A DNA stretch of 64,000 nt from Bradyrhizobium sp. RP6 (GCF_003837805.1 NZ_RQIT01000011.1:1-64000), one strand, 5' to 3'. Positions 43,037 through 54,534 are shown, counted from the first letter of the stretch. The notes: generated from the sequence alone by a model not told the origin. Numbers and translations: made by a program.

Positions 43037-45631
43037 ATGACGGGACATCGTATGGCATGGGCCGCGGGTCTGGCGCTCGCGATCACCACGTTGCTTGCCA
43101 CCGCGGCCCCCGCCCAGAAGGGCGATCTCGCCGCACAGGGGGCGCGGATCAACGCACTCAATCAAGCCGGCAAATATGCGGAAGCGTTGCCCTTGGCGCA
43201 GGCCATGGTCGCGAGCCTGGAGAAGGCCAACGACGGTCGCGAACTGTCCGCCGCGCTCAACAATCTCGGCCAGGTCCATGCCGGCCAGGGCCGCGACGAT
43301 CTGGCCGAGCCGGTCTACAAGCGCGCCATTGCGCTGATGGAAAAGTCGCTCGGCCTCGACACCGGCTTGATCGCGCCTGAGCTGAACAATCTCGCCGCGC
43401 TGTATCAGCGACAGGGCCGCTTCACCGAAGCCGAACCGCTGTTCAAGCGCGCGCTCGTCGTCAGCGAAAAGAGCCTGCCGCGCGAGCATCCCGATGTCGG
43501 CCGGGCCCTGAACAACCTCGCCACGCTCTACGTGAAGCAGGAGCGCTTTGCCGACGCCGAGCCGCTGTTCCGGCGTGCGCTCGCGATCTTTTGGAAAGCA
43601 GCCGGGCCCGAGCATCCCGCGGTCGCGACCGTCCTCAACAATATCGGTCAGGTCGATCGCGACCTCAATCGCGACGCCGATGCCGAAGCGCCGATCAAGC
43701 GCTCGCTCGCGATCCGTGAGAAGGTGCTGGGGCCGGAACACCCCGACGTCGCGCGCTCGCTCAACAATCTCGCCAGGCTCTACGAGCACCAGCAGCGCCA
43801 TGCCGATGCCGAGCCGCTTTATCGTCGCGCGCTGGCGATCCGCGAGCGTGCACTCGGACCGGATCATCCCGATGTCGCGACTTCGACGAGCAATCTCGCC
43901 CATTTCCTTCAGGCGACGGGACGGACTGCGGACGCTCTGCCGTTCGCACAGAAGACGCTCGCCGCCAATCGTGCCCAGCTGCGTGTCGCGCTGCCGATCC
44001 TGTTCGCTGCTCGGCAGCAATCGCTGCCAGCGAGCGAGAAGGCGCTCGACGATGCGCTCGGTGCGATCCAGCGCGGCACGCAATCCGCTGCCGCTTCCGC
44101 CGTGAACAAGCTCGCGGTACGGCTCGCCGCCGGCAGCGACCGGCTCGCCGAGCTCGTACGCAGGGATCAGGATCTCGCGGCCGAATCCGACGCGCTCGAC
44201 AAGACGATCGTCGCTGCGGTGTCGACGCCGCCGGCGCAGCGCGACGTCGCGGCCGAGCAGCGCAGCCGCGCGCGGATCGCGGCGATCGCGAGCGCGCGCA
44301 ATGGATTGCAGAAGACGCTCGCAATCGAGTTTCCCGACTATGCCTCGCTCTCCAACCCGCAGCCGCTGACCGTGAAGGAGATCCAGCCGCTGCTCTCGGC
44401 CGACGAGGCGATGGTGATCTATTCCGTCGTCGACAGTCGGAGCTATGTCGTGGCGATCACGCGCGACGGCGTCGACTGGAAGGAGATTCCGCTCGGAGCG
44501 GATGCGCTGGCGCAGAAGGTGGCCGCCTTCCGCAGGGGCCTGGATGTCGGCAAAGGGCGCGATGCCTCCGGCAAATCGGGATTGTTCGATCTTGCGCTCG
44601 CGAACGAGCTCTATGTCGCGCTGCTCGGCCCCGTCGAGGCGCTGACGAAGGACAAGCGCAGCCTGCTGATCGTGCCGTCGGCCGCGCTGACCGCACTGCC
44701 GTTTCATCTGCTGGTCGCGGAGAAGCCGCAATCGGCGATCCCGGACCGGCCAGAAGGCTATCGCGACGCCGCCTGGCTGCTGCGGCGTCAGGCCGTCTCG
44801 GTGCTGCCGTCGGTGATCAGCCTGAAATCGCTGCGTGCCTTTGCCCGCAGGGATCACGGCGTCAAGCCGATGACGGGGTTCGGCGATCCCGTGTTCAACC
44901 CTGCAGCCGAAAGTCCTGCCGACCGGCGCGCCGCAAGCGGCAAGATCGCCGCGCGCGGCATCGCAACGATGGCCTACGCCGAGTTCTGGCGCGGCGCTGG
45001 CGTCGATCGCGCGCGGCTGGCGCAGGCGCTGCCGCAGCTGCCCGACACCGCCGACGAATTGAATGCGGTGGCGAGGGACGTCGGCGCCGCCGCGGCCGAT
45101 ATCCATCTCGGACGCGATGCCAGCGAAACGACGTTGAAGCGTGCAGCGCTTGCCCAATACGGCATCATCTACTTCGCCACCCACGGCCTCGTTGCCGGCG
45201 ACGTCAAGGGACTGGGCGAGCCCTCGCTCGCACTCTCCATTCCGGAGGAGCCGTCGGAGCTCGACGACGGTCTACTCACCGCGAGCGAAGTGGCCCAGCT
45301 CAAGCTCAACGCCGATTGGGTGGTGCTGTCGGCCTGCAACACCATCGCGGGCGACAAGCCCGGTGCGGAGGCGCTGTCGGGATTGGCACGCTCATTCTTC
45401 TACGCAGGTGCCCGCGCGCTGCTGGTTTCGCATTGGGCCGTGGATTCGGAAGCTGCCACCCGCCTGACCACAGCGACGTTTGCGCTGCTCAAGAACGAAC
45501 CAAGGATCGGTCGTTCCGAAGCCTTGCGCCGGGCGATGCTGACCTATCTCGACGACCCATCGTCACCACGCAACGCCTATCCCGCGATGTGGGGACCGTT
45601 CGCGCTAATCGGCGAGGGCGAGGTAAGATAG
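43037..45631 (+). CDS. Secreted TPR-CHAT caspase-like protein
   Basis: The 864-aa product has a signal peptide (about residues 1-27, ending APA-QK). A set of about 42-residue TPR_12-type repeats, several with the pattern ALxIRExxLGPxHPDVA, covers about residues 35-300. A helical linker follows. A C-terminal CHAT domain (about residues 560-864) keeps the caspase-type dyad: His at about 716 in FATHGLVAG and Cys at about 767 in VVLSACNTIAG. It could be an active cysteine protease in the periplasm. I chose the ATG at 43037, with GAGAGG upstream, over 42998. The target is unknown. Confidence 0.88.
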   Translation: MTGHRMAWAAGLALAITTLLATAAPAQKGDLAAQGARINALNQAGKYAEALPLAQAMVASLEKANDGRELSAALNNLGQVHAGQGRDDLAEPVYKRAIALMEKSLGLDTGLIAPELNNLAALYQRQGRFTEAEPLFKRALVVSEKSLPREHPDVGRALNNLATLYVKQERFADAEPLFRRALAIFWKAAGPEHPAVATVLNNIGQVDRDLNRDADAEAPIKRSLAIREKVLGPEHPDVARSLNNLARLYEHQQRHADAEPLYRRALAIRERALGPDHPDVATSTSNLAHFLQATGRTADALPFAQKTLAANRAQLRVALPILFAARQQSLPASEKALDDALGAIQRGTQSAAASAVNKLAVRLAAGSDRLAELVRRDQDLAAESDALDKTIVAAVSTPPAQRDVAAEQRSRARIAAIASARNGLQKTLAIEFPDYASLSNPQPLTVKEIQPLLSADEAMVIYSVVDSRSYVVAITRDGVDWKEIPLGADALAQKVAAFRRGLDVGKGRDASGKSGLFDLALANELYVALLGPVEALTKDKRSLLIVPSAALTALPFHLLVAEKPQSAIPDRPEGYRDAAWLLRRQAVSVLPSVISLKSLRAFARRDHGVKPMTGFGDPVFNPAAESPADRRAASGKIAARGIATMAYAEFWRGAGVDRARLAQALPQLPDTADELNAVARDVGAAAADIHLGRDASETTLKRAALAQYGIIYFATHGLVAGDVKGLGEPSLALSIPEEPSELDDGLLTASEVAQLKLNADWVVLSACNTIAGDKPGAEALSGLARSFFYAGARALLVSHWAVDSEAATRLTTATFALLKNEPRIGRSEALRRAMLTYLDDPSSPRNAYPAMWGPFALIGEGEVR

Positions 45632-45917
45632 GAAGCCGCTGCACGGATTGTGCGACGCAATAACCGGAAGTAACGCGCAAACGCGTCTTTGGTTGCGCGA
45701 TCATTCGTACTTTTCTTGATGCGCCCGCTCAGAGCTGACATGCGCGACGCTTGGCGCGCTCCTTGAATAAACCAAATCCTGCGGGATCAGCTTGGCAACG
45801 CCAGCGTTCATCAGTATTAGGTCGTTCAGCCGAGGCCGAACGGCCCATTGATGAAGATGACCGCGGTGGCGCTAAACTTGTCGCGCTGAGTGTCGCGGGT
45901 TCTAGGAGGATTCTTTC

Positions 45918-47534
45918 GTGCAAGAGACGGGCGTGCGCAACGGTGCCTTCGGCGTCGATAAATTCGGCTTAAAGAATCTCAAGCAGGTGCACTGGAATCT
46001 CGGTGCGCCGCAACTCTATCAATACTCGCTCGCGGCGGGTGAGGCGGTGCTGTCCGCCGACGGTGCACTCTGCGCCGACACGGGCGAGTTCACCGGGCGC
46101 AGCCCGAAGGACAAGTTCACGGTGCGTGACGCCACCACCGACAAGAAGATGTGGTGGGCCGGCAACCAGTCAATCACCGCGGAGCAGTTCGAGACGCTCT
46201 ACCAGGACTTCCTCAAGCACGCCGAAGGCAAGAAGCTGTTTGCGCAGGATCTCTACGGTGGTGCCGATCCGGCCTACCGGATCAAGACGCGCGTCTTCAC
46301 CGAGCTCGCCTGGCACTCGCTGTTCATCCGCACGCTGTTGATCCGCCCCGAGGCGATCGAGCTGTCGACCTTCGTGCCGGAGCTCACCATCATCGACATG
46401 CCGAGCTTCCGCGCCGATCCTAAACGCCACGGCGTGCGCTCGGAGAACGTCGTCGCGATCGATTTCGCCCGCAAGATCGTCCTGATCGGCGGGTCTTATT
46501 ATGCCGGCGAGATGAAGAAGTCAGTCTTCACCACGCTGAACTATTATCTGCCGGAGCGCGGCGTGATGCCGATGCACTGCTCGGCCAATGTCGGCGCCAA
46601 GGGCGATACCGCGATCTTCTTCGGCCTGTCGGGCACCGGCAAGACCACGCTGTCGGCCGATCCGAACCGCACGCTGATCGGCGACGACGAGCACGGCTGG
46701 GGCCCGAACGGCGTCTTCAATTTCGAGGGCGGCTGCTACGCCAAGTGCATCAAGCTCTCGAAGGAAGCCGAGCCGGAGATCTATGCGGCCTCGACGCGCT
46801 TCGGCGCGGTGCTCGAGAACTGCGTGCTCGACGAAGACACCCGCGTGGTCGATTTCGACGACGGCTCCAAGACCGAGAACACGCGCTCGGCCTACCCGCT
46901 CGACTTCATCCCGAACGCCTCGCGCACCGGCCGCGCGCCGCAGCCGAAGAACGTGGTGATGCTCGCCGCCGACGCCTTCGGCGTGCTGCCGCCGATCGCA
47001 AAGCTGTCGCCGGCCCAGGCGATGTATCACTTCCTCTCCGGCTACACCGCCAAGGTCGCCGGCACCGAGCGCGGTCTCGGCAACGAGCCGCAGCCGGAAT
47101 TCTCCACCTGCTTCGGTTCGCCCTTCCTGCCGCTCGACCCCTCCGTCTACGGCAACATGCTGCGCGACCTCATTGCCCAGCACAATGTCGACTGCTGGCT
47201 GGTCAACACCGGCTGGACCGGCGGCAAATATGGTGTGGGCTCGCGCATGCCGATCAAGGTGACGCGCGCGCTGCTCACTGCCGCACTCGACGGAAGCCTG
47301 CGCAACGTCGAATTCCGCACCGACAAATATTTCGGCTTCGCGGTCCCGACCGCGCTGCCGGGCGTGCCGAGCGAGATCCTCAACCCGGTCAACACCTGGA
47401 AGGACAAGGACGAGTTCGACAAGACCGCCCGCGCGCTGGTCGGCATGTTCCAGAAGAACTTCGCCAAGTTCGAAGCCCAGGTCGACGCCGAGGTGCGCGC
47501 TGCCGCGCCGGACTTGAAGCTGGCAGCGGAGTAA
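45918..47534 (+). CDS. pckA: Phosphoenolpyruvate carboxykinase (ATP)
   Basis: The 538-aa cytosolic enzyme converts oxaloacetate and ATP to phosphoenolpyruvate, the first step of gluconeogenesis from succinate and other dicarboxylates. The kinase-1a motif GLSGTGKTTLSADP and kinase-2 region LIGDDEHGWG are intact. Length is normal for the ATP-dependent form. The GTG at 45918 follows a strong AGGAGG 8 nt upstream. In rhizobia it often lies divergent from chvI and is ChvI-regulated. Here two genes separate them. An intrinsic terminator follows at 47557. Confidence 0.96.
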   Translation: MQETGVRNGAFGVDKFGLKNLKQVHWNLGAPQLYQYSLAAGEAVLSADGALCADTGEFTGRSPKDKFTVRDATTDKKMWWAGNQSITAEQFETLYQDFLKHAEGKKLFAQDLYGGADPAYRIKTRVFTELAWHSLFIRTLLIRPEAIELSTFVPELTIIDMPSFRADPKRHGVRSENVVAIDFARKIVLIGGSYYAGEMKKSVFTTLNYYLPERGVMPMHCSANVGAKGDTAIFFGLSGTGKTTLSADPNRTLIGDDEHGWGPNGVFNFEGGCYAKCIKLSKEAEPEIYAASTRFGAVLENCVLDEDTRVVDFDDGSKTENTRSAYPLDFIPNASRTGRAPQPKNVVMLAADAFGVLPPIAKLSPAQAMYHFLSGYTAKVAGTERGLGNEPQPEFSTCFGSPFLPLDPSVYGNMLRDLIAQHNVDCWLVNTGWTGGKYGVGSRMPIKVTRALLTAALDGSLRNVEFRTDKYFGFAVPTALPGVPSEILNPVNTWKDKDEFDKTARALVGMFQKNFAKFEAQVDAEVRAAAPDLKLAAE

Positions 47535-47556
47535 GCGCTCTGTCGTCAATGCAAAA

Positions 47557-47587
47557 GGGCGGCCGCAAGGCCGCCCATTTTTGTTTG
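47557..47587 (+). terminator. Intrinsic terminator of pckA
   Basis: GGGCGGCC-GCAA-GGCCGCCC is a perfect 8-bp stem with a tetraloop (47557-47576), followed by ATTTTTGTTT. It lies 23 nt after the pckA stop. Confidence 0.92.
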
Positions 47588-47614
47588 TCGCACGAGCGCA
47601 AAGCACATACTCGG

Positions 47615-47642
47615 CGTCGTCCCCGCGTTCTCGGGGACGACG
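47615..47642. repeat. Perfect 10-bp inverted repeat CGTCGTCCCC
   Basis: CGTCGTCCCC at 47615-47624 pairs exactly with GGGGACGACG at 47633-47642 around an 8-nt loop. It lies just before the end of the convergent thioesterase gene. The pattern is of the common CGTCGTCCC repeat family; it may also stop minus-strand transcription. Confidence 0.8.
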
Positions 47643-47655
47643 CTGGGGAGAAAGC

Positions 47656-48471
47656 TCACGCCTTGAAATAGGCGATCTGCGTCGTGGTTGCGAGCAGCCT
47701 GCCGTTCGGCGACCAGAGCTCGGCGTTCTGGTCGGCATAGCTCTTGTGCATGATCTTGGAATCGGCCGTCGCGAGCACGCGGGTGATGTCTTCGCTCGCG
47801 AGCTCTGCGCTGTCGGTGTGGAAATAGGTCGTCAGCGACACCGTGCCGAATGGCACCAGTTCGCGCCGGGCGTGGAAGATGCGGCCGAAGAAGGCGTCCG
47901 ACATCGACATCAACGACAGCATGTCGAGCTTGCGCGGCGTCCGGTCGCTGATCCAGATCTTCGAATAGGTGCTGGCAAGCTCGGCCTGCGGCGGGCCGAT
48001 CCGCATCTCGCCCTCGACGAAGCGGAATTCGTACTGGTTGGCCCAGGACGCCGAAATCTTGGGGAACGGCAGCGTCTCCTCGAACGGCTTGGCGTCCGGG
48101 GCCTTCGCCACCCTGTGCTCCCAGGACGGCCGGCGCTCGGCGAACACCGCGGTGGCGAGCGTTGCGACCTCGCCGCCGCCCTGGCTGAGCTCGACGCTCC
48201 AGTGCTGGCTGGAGCGGTTGGCCTTCACCAGCCGCACGTCGAGATCGAACGGGCCCTTGGCGATCGGCGCGCAGTAATTGACGGTGAGGGCGAGCGGATC
48301 GCCGGCGGCTTGCGGATGCTCGATCAGCGCCCGCAAAATGGTCGCGGCGGTGGCGCCGCCGAACGGGCCGACGAAAGCCCAATAGTAGTCGCTGGTGTGC
48401 CCCTGCCAGCTGGAGTCGCCGGCGGTGACGCGGGTGGCGTCGTCGAACGGGTGCGGGAGCTTGGCGTGCAT
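47656..48471 (-). CDS. TesB-like acyl-CoA thioesterase
   Basis: The 271-aa protein has two hotdog-fold halves, as in TesB/4HBT_3 thioesterases. The first half contains WAFVGPFGGATAATILRA. The second half contains MSDAFFGRIFHARRELVPFG with a conserved Asp, then TVSLTTYFH. It hydrolyses acyl-CoA to free acid. The ATG at 48471 has GAGGA 7 nt upstream. The longer frame to 48519 starts inside the neighbouring inverted repeat and is not credible. Confidence 0.87.
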   Translation of the reverse strand: MHAKLPHPFDDATRVTAGDSSWQGHTSDYYWAFVGPFGGATAATILRALIEHPQAAGDPLALTVNYCAPIAKGPFDLDVRLVKANRSSQHWSVELSQGGGEVATLATAVFAERRPSWEHRVAKAPDAKPFEETLPFPKISASWANQYEFRFVEGEMRIGPPQAELASTYSKIWISDRTPRKLDMLSLMSMSDAFFGRIFHARRELVPFGTVSLTTYFHTDSAELASEDITRVLATADSKIMHKSYADQNAELWSPNGRLLATTTQIAYFKA

Positions 48472-48495
48472 TGTCGGTCCTCGATGCGTCCCGGC

Positions 48496-48573
48496 GTCAT
48501 TGCGAGCGCAGCGAAGCAATCCAGAGTCTTTTCGCGGAGACAGTCTGGATTGCTTCGCTGCGCTCGCAATGAC
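48496..48573. repeat. Perfect 30-bp inverted repeat (GTCATTGCGAGCGCAGCGAA family)
   Basis: The arms at 48496-48525 and 48544-48573 are exact reverse complements. The 18-nt spacer itself carries GTCT/AGAC, so the stem can extend. It lies between the thioesterase gene and the glgP stop region. This is a recognised dispersed palindrome in Bradyrhizobium. No T-run follows. Confidence 0.95.
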
Positions 48574-48696
48574 AGTGGTTGAGGTTGCGGCGCCGCTATC
48601 ACCCGGCGCCGGCTGGGGATGATGACGATCATATCATCATCCGTTTGCCGAGATGCAATAACCTCGCAGGTAACGCCGCTTCCACGCCGCGGAAAA

Positions 48697-51222
<2,526 letters not shown>

Positions 51223-51420
51223 TTCCTGGGTCGAAAGAACTCTTACCAATCTACGCGTCCTGCCCTTGCACCGGAACTGCCGCCCGTGCGGTCGTGCACT
51301 GCGCTGGCGCGAATTTATGCAAGGAACGGGCCGAGTTGGGAACCCGGGCGAGCACGGAGAAACCGGGGATTCGGTGCTAGATTACGAAAGATTCAGCCAT
51401 CAGTGTGGAGGAGCCGCCCC

Positions 51421-51678
51421 ATGAGACCGCTGACACGACTGCTGACGCGACTGCCGATCGAAATCGCCGCTGCGGCCCTGCTCGTCGTCTGCATCAGCGT
51501 CACCAGTGCGGCGTTTGCCGCCGGCAAATCCGGTCGCAGCGCCGACGGTCTCAGCTGCGGCTTCACGGTCCCGCAGAAAGCGTCGCCCGCAGCCCGCTGC
51601 GCTGCGATCAAGCGGCAATGCGGCGGCAAGTTCTACGCAAATGCGTGCGGCGACAAGCTGCTGTCCGCGGCGAATTGA
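51421..51678 (+). CDS. Small secreted four-cysteine protein
   Basis: The 85-aa product has an N-terminal hydrophobic signal or anchor (about residues 12-34, ending AFAAG). The mature part has four cysteines, in LSCGF, AARCAAIK, RQCGGK and NACGDK, enough for two disulfides. GGAGG lies about 9 nt before the ATG. I do not recognise a family. It is convergent with the LysR gene, and the same frame continues far upstream but that part is antisense to glgP and not coding. Confidence 0.65.
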   Translation: MRPLTRLLTRLPIEIAAAALLVVCISVTSAAFAAGKSGRSADGLSCGFTVPQKASPAARCAAIKRQCGGKFYANACGDKLLSAAN

Positions 51679-51701
51679 AAGCCGCCCGAGATCCGGCGAA
51701 C

Positions 51702-52577
51702 TCAAGCCGCCTTCGTCTGCACCGTATCGCAAAACTCGGCGAGACGATTCGCAAGCCGCAGCGTTGCCGGGCTGGCATCCGGCGCAGCCATCAGTGCGAG
51801 CTCGGTCTTGTTGATCGGCGCAAAGCCCTCCTTCGCCGTCAGCACGCGGTGCTCGGACTGGATCGACATCTCCGACAGGATGCTCAAGCCCATGCCGGCG
51901 GCAACGGCGGCCTGGATGCCGGCGAGATTCGATGAGGTATAGGCGGTGTGCCAAGCGCGGCCCGCGCTTTCCAGCGCGTGGATGGCGCCGGCGCGATAGA
52001 GGCAGCCGAGCGGAAAGCCGATCAGCGGCACCGACGGCACGTTGACGTCGACGGGATGGCTCTTGCTGGTGACCCAGTGGACCCGTTCCGGCCACACCGC
52101 GATCGCGTCCTTTCCGCCGGCCTCGCGCTTGTAGAGCGCAAGATCGAGTTCGCCGCGTTCGAGATCGCGCGCCAGGTGCTTGCTCTGGTCGGCGCGCACG
52201 TCGAGCCGCAGGCCCGGATGCGAGCGCGAGAACGCACCCAGCAATCTGGGCAGCCGGTACGCCGCGAAATCCTCGGGGATGCCGAGCCGGATCGCGCCTT
52301 CGCCGCCAGGCTTGCGCAGCACGTCGCGCGCCTCCTCGGCGAGTGTGAGCAACCGCCGCGCATAGGACAGAAGCCGCTCGCCGGCCTCGGTCGGGCGCAC
52401 GTCCTTGCCGTCGCGGTGCAGCAGCTGCTGGCCGACATCCTCCTCCAGCCGCTTGATCTGCTGGCTCACGGTCGACTGCGTGCGGTGGACGCGGGCGCCG
52501 GCGCGGGTAAAGCCGCCGGCCTCGACCACCGAGACGAAGCTGCGCAGGAGGTCGAGATCGAGCACGGCCGTCTCCAT
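51702..52577 (-). CDS. LysR-family transcriptional regulator
   Basis: The 291-aa regulator has an N-terminal winged HTH (about residues 1-60, with TRAGARVHRTQSTVSQQIKR) and a LysR substrate-binding domain (about 85-285). The divergent EamA transporter gene at 52674 is the likely target, as is common for this pair type. The ATG at 52577 has GTGGA 8 nt upstream; the ATG at 52607 is an alternative. The ligand is unknown. Confidence 0.92.
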   Translation of the reverse strand: METAVLDLDLLRSFVSVVEAGGFTRAGARVHRTQSTVSQQIKRLEEDVGQQLLHRDGKDVRPTEAGERLLSYARRLLTLAEEARDVLRKPGGEGAIRLGIPEDFAAYRLPRLLGAFSRSHPGLRLDVRADQSKHLARDLERGELDLALYKREAGGKDAIAVWPERVHWVTSKSHPVDVNVPSVPLIGFPLGCLYRAGAIHALESAGRAWHTAYTSSNLAGIQAAVAAGMGLSILSEMSIQSEHRVLTAKEGFAPINKTELALMAAPDASPATLRLANRLAEFCDTVQTKAA

Positions 52578-52584
52578 TCGAAAA

Positions 52585-52621
52585 TCCACTGAAGTGGAGC
52601 TAATCATTTAATTTCCAAATG
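52585..52621. promoter_or_regulatory. Candidate LysR operators between lysR and EamA genes
   Basis: TCCACT-GA-AGTGGA (52585-52598) is a perfect palindrome. CATTT-N7-AAATG (52605-52621) is a second with a T-N11-A type spacing. A third arm pair, CCCTC/GAGGG, is at 52631-52646. Their place in the 96-nt divergent gap fits LysR autoregulation and EamA control. This is inference from pattern. Confidence 0.45.
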
Positions 52622-52673
52622 ACAAGCGATCCCTCTAGATCGAGGGCAAGAAAAAACATCCGAGAATGCCCCC

Positions 52674-53585
52674 ATGTCGCTCGCCACCTCGCTTCCCGCG
52701 CCCCGCAGCCGCTTCACCACATTGCCGTTCGCCATCGGCCTGTTCTGCCTGCTCTGGAGCTATGCCTTCGTCGCCGGCAAGATCGGCGTCACCCATTGCC
52801 CGCCCCTGATCCTGCTCGCGGCCCGCTTCTCGCTGGCCGGCATCCTGATTCTCGTTGCGACGCTGATCCGCGGCGACGATTGGTCATTGTCCTGGCGCGA
52901 CGCCGCCGTCTTCGCCGTGCTCGGCATCGCCAACAACGCGCTCTATCTCGGCCTCGGCTACACCGGGTTGCAATCGGTCTCCGCCGGCCTCGGCGGACTG
53001 ATCGTCTCGGCCAACCCGGTGTTCACGGCGGCGCTCGCCGCGATTCTGCTCGGCGAAGGCATGACCTGGCGCAAGGCGAGCGGCCTCCTGCTCGGCGTGA
53101 TCGGCGTGACGGCGATCGTCTGGCATCGCCTATCGGTCGGCACCGATTCCCTGCACGGCATCGTCTTCACGCTCGCCTCGCTGGCCTCGCTCGTTTCCGG
53201 CACCATCCTGTTCAAGCTGCTGGCGCCGAAGGGGTCCTTGTGGATCGGCAACGGCGTGCAGAACCTCGCCGCGGGCATCGTGCTGGCACCGGTCGCGCTC
53301 ACCTTCGCCGATGTCAACGCGATCGACTACACGCCGAGCCTGATCGGTGCCTTCGCCTTCCTCGTGCTCGGCGGCTCGATCCTCGCCTACTGGCTCTGGT
53401 TTCATCTGCTGAAGGTGTGCGGCGCCACCGCCGCCAGCGCCTATCATTTCCTGATGCCGCCGCTCGGCATGCTGTTCGCGTTCCTCGTGCTCGGCGAGCA
53501 CGTCGAGGCGCGGGACCTGCTCGGCATCGTTCCGGTCGCGCTCGGCATCTATCTGGTGACGCGGCCGGCGAAGGGAGCGGCGTGA
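52674..53585 (+). CDS. EamA/DMT-family transporter
   Basis: The 303-aa protein has ten hydrophobic helices in two EamA repeats (about residues 15-150 and 160-295). The second ends with the motif FHLLKVCGATAASAYHFLMP and a conserved LGEHVE turn. Members such as RhtA or PecM export amino acids or small metabolites. It is divergent from the LysR gene and probably regulated by it. The start at 52674 gives MSLATSLP. Confidence 0.9.
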   Translation: MSLATSLPAPRSRFTTLPFAIGLFCLLWSYAFVAGKIGVTHCPPLILLAARFSLAGILILVATLIRGDDWSLSWRDAAVFAVLGIANNALYLGLGYTGLQSVSAGLGGLIVSANPVFTAALAAILLGEGMTWRKASGLLLGVIGVTAIVWHRLSVGTDSLHGIVFTLASLASLVSGTILFKLLAPKGSLWIGNGVQNLAAGIVLAPVALTFADVNAIDYTPSLIGAFAFLVLGGSILAYWLWFHLLKVCGATAASAYHFLMPPLGMLFAFLVLGEHVEARDLLGIVPVALGIYLVTRPAKGAA

Positions 53586-53607
53586 GGAAGCCGCCACAAT
53601 CTCAACT

Positions 53608-53720
53608 GTCATGCCCCGGCTTGACCGGGCATCCAGTACGCCGAGGCGGTTGTTGTGACGGCGAGCTATCCAACGAGGGTCTCTTGGATACTGGATTGCC
53701 CGGTCAAGCCGGGCGATGAC
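53608..53720. repeat. Palindromic repeat with GTCATGCCCCGGCTTGACCG arms
   Basis: The left arm (53608-53638) and the right arm (53689-53720) are near-perfect reverse complements. They flank a 50-nt spacer. This is a well known rhizobial intergenic repeat type. It lies between the EamA gene and the convergent TIGR02186 gene. Confidence 0.88.
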
Positions 53721-53763
53721 GAGAGGAGAGAGTGGTGCGTCTTCGCAATGACGGAGTGTGCGG

Positions 53764-54534
53764 CTAGTCTTTCCTGAACACTATCGAGGCCATCCACCCT
53801 GTCATCAGCGCCATCGCCACCGTGGCGAGACCGTACAGGAACCCGTTCTGCCGTGCGGTAGTGGCGACGAACTGCTCGAAGCCGACCTTGACGATCTCGA
53901 ACGCGGTCTCGGTCTTGCCGATGAATGCGCCGTTCGCAAACAGCTTGATCTCAATTTGATAGGTCCCGATCGGCACCTCCGCGGGCAGTGGAATGCCGGT
54001 GCGGAACAGCGTCGGGGTCAGGAACGTCACCGCGCTTCCATCCTCGCGATAGAGGCCGCGCTGGGTGCGCAAGCGAATGAAGGCCGAGCGGAACGCATCG
54101 TTCGGCACCACGTCGGCGTAATCGCCGCCGACCCGCTGGGTCAGCAGCACGTTGTTGAGCCCGATCTGCTGCCGCCGTGCGATCTCGGGCGAGGTGATGG
54201 CATCGAAGGGGCGGTTGGCGAAGAGTGCCAGATAGCTCGGCACCTGCAGGAACTGCCGGTAGTCGGTATTGATCCAGATGCCGAAGGTGCGCTCCTTGCG
54301 CCGCGTCACCATGTCGGCGCGCGGGCCCATCACGGTGACGACGAGATCGTAGGCCGTGCGGTCGGGCGGCGTCGCGGCGTCCCTCTCGACCGAGCCGAAC
54401 AGCACCAGCTCCTCGCCGGAATAGTTCGGCGTCACCGTGACGCGATGGTTGGAGACCGACACGATCAGCCGCTCGGCCCGCGCAGCGCCGGCGAGCAGCA
54501 GGACGATAAGGAGGGCGAGAAGCGCGCGCGTCAT
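53764..54534 (-). CDS. TIGR02186-family membrane-anchored protein
   Basis: The 256-aa protein has a signal peptide (about residues 1-20, ending ARA-ER). A beta-rich periplasmic region contains SNHRVTVTPNYSGEELVLFG, which marks the family. A C-terminal transmembrane helix is at about residues 232-252. Members of TIGR02186 usually occur beside a TSUP permease, as here (ATGA overlap at 54531). The pair may export or sense a sulfur or carboxylate anion. No biochemical function is established. Confidence 0.9.
   Translation of the reverse strand: MTRALLALLIVLLLAGAARAERLIVSVSNHRVTVTPNYSGEELVLFGSVERDAATPPDRTAYDLVVTVMGPRADMVTRRKERTFGIWINTDYRQFLQVPSYLALFANRPFDAITSPEIARRQQIGLNNVLLTQRVGGDYADVVPNDAFRSAFIRLRTQRGLYREDGSAVTFLTPTLFRTGIPLPAEVPIGTYQIEIKLFANGAFIGKTETAFEIVKVGFEQFVATTARQNGFLYGLATVAMALMTGWMASIVFRKD

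Noticed and set aside
45754..45767. Near match to an FNR/FixK box upstream of pckA (TTGAATAAACCAA)
   Set aside because: The second half-site does not fit TTGA-N6-TCAA and the symmetry is lost.
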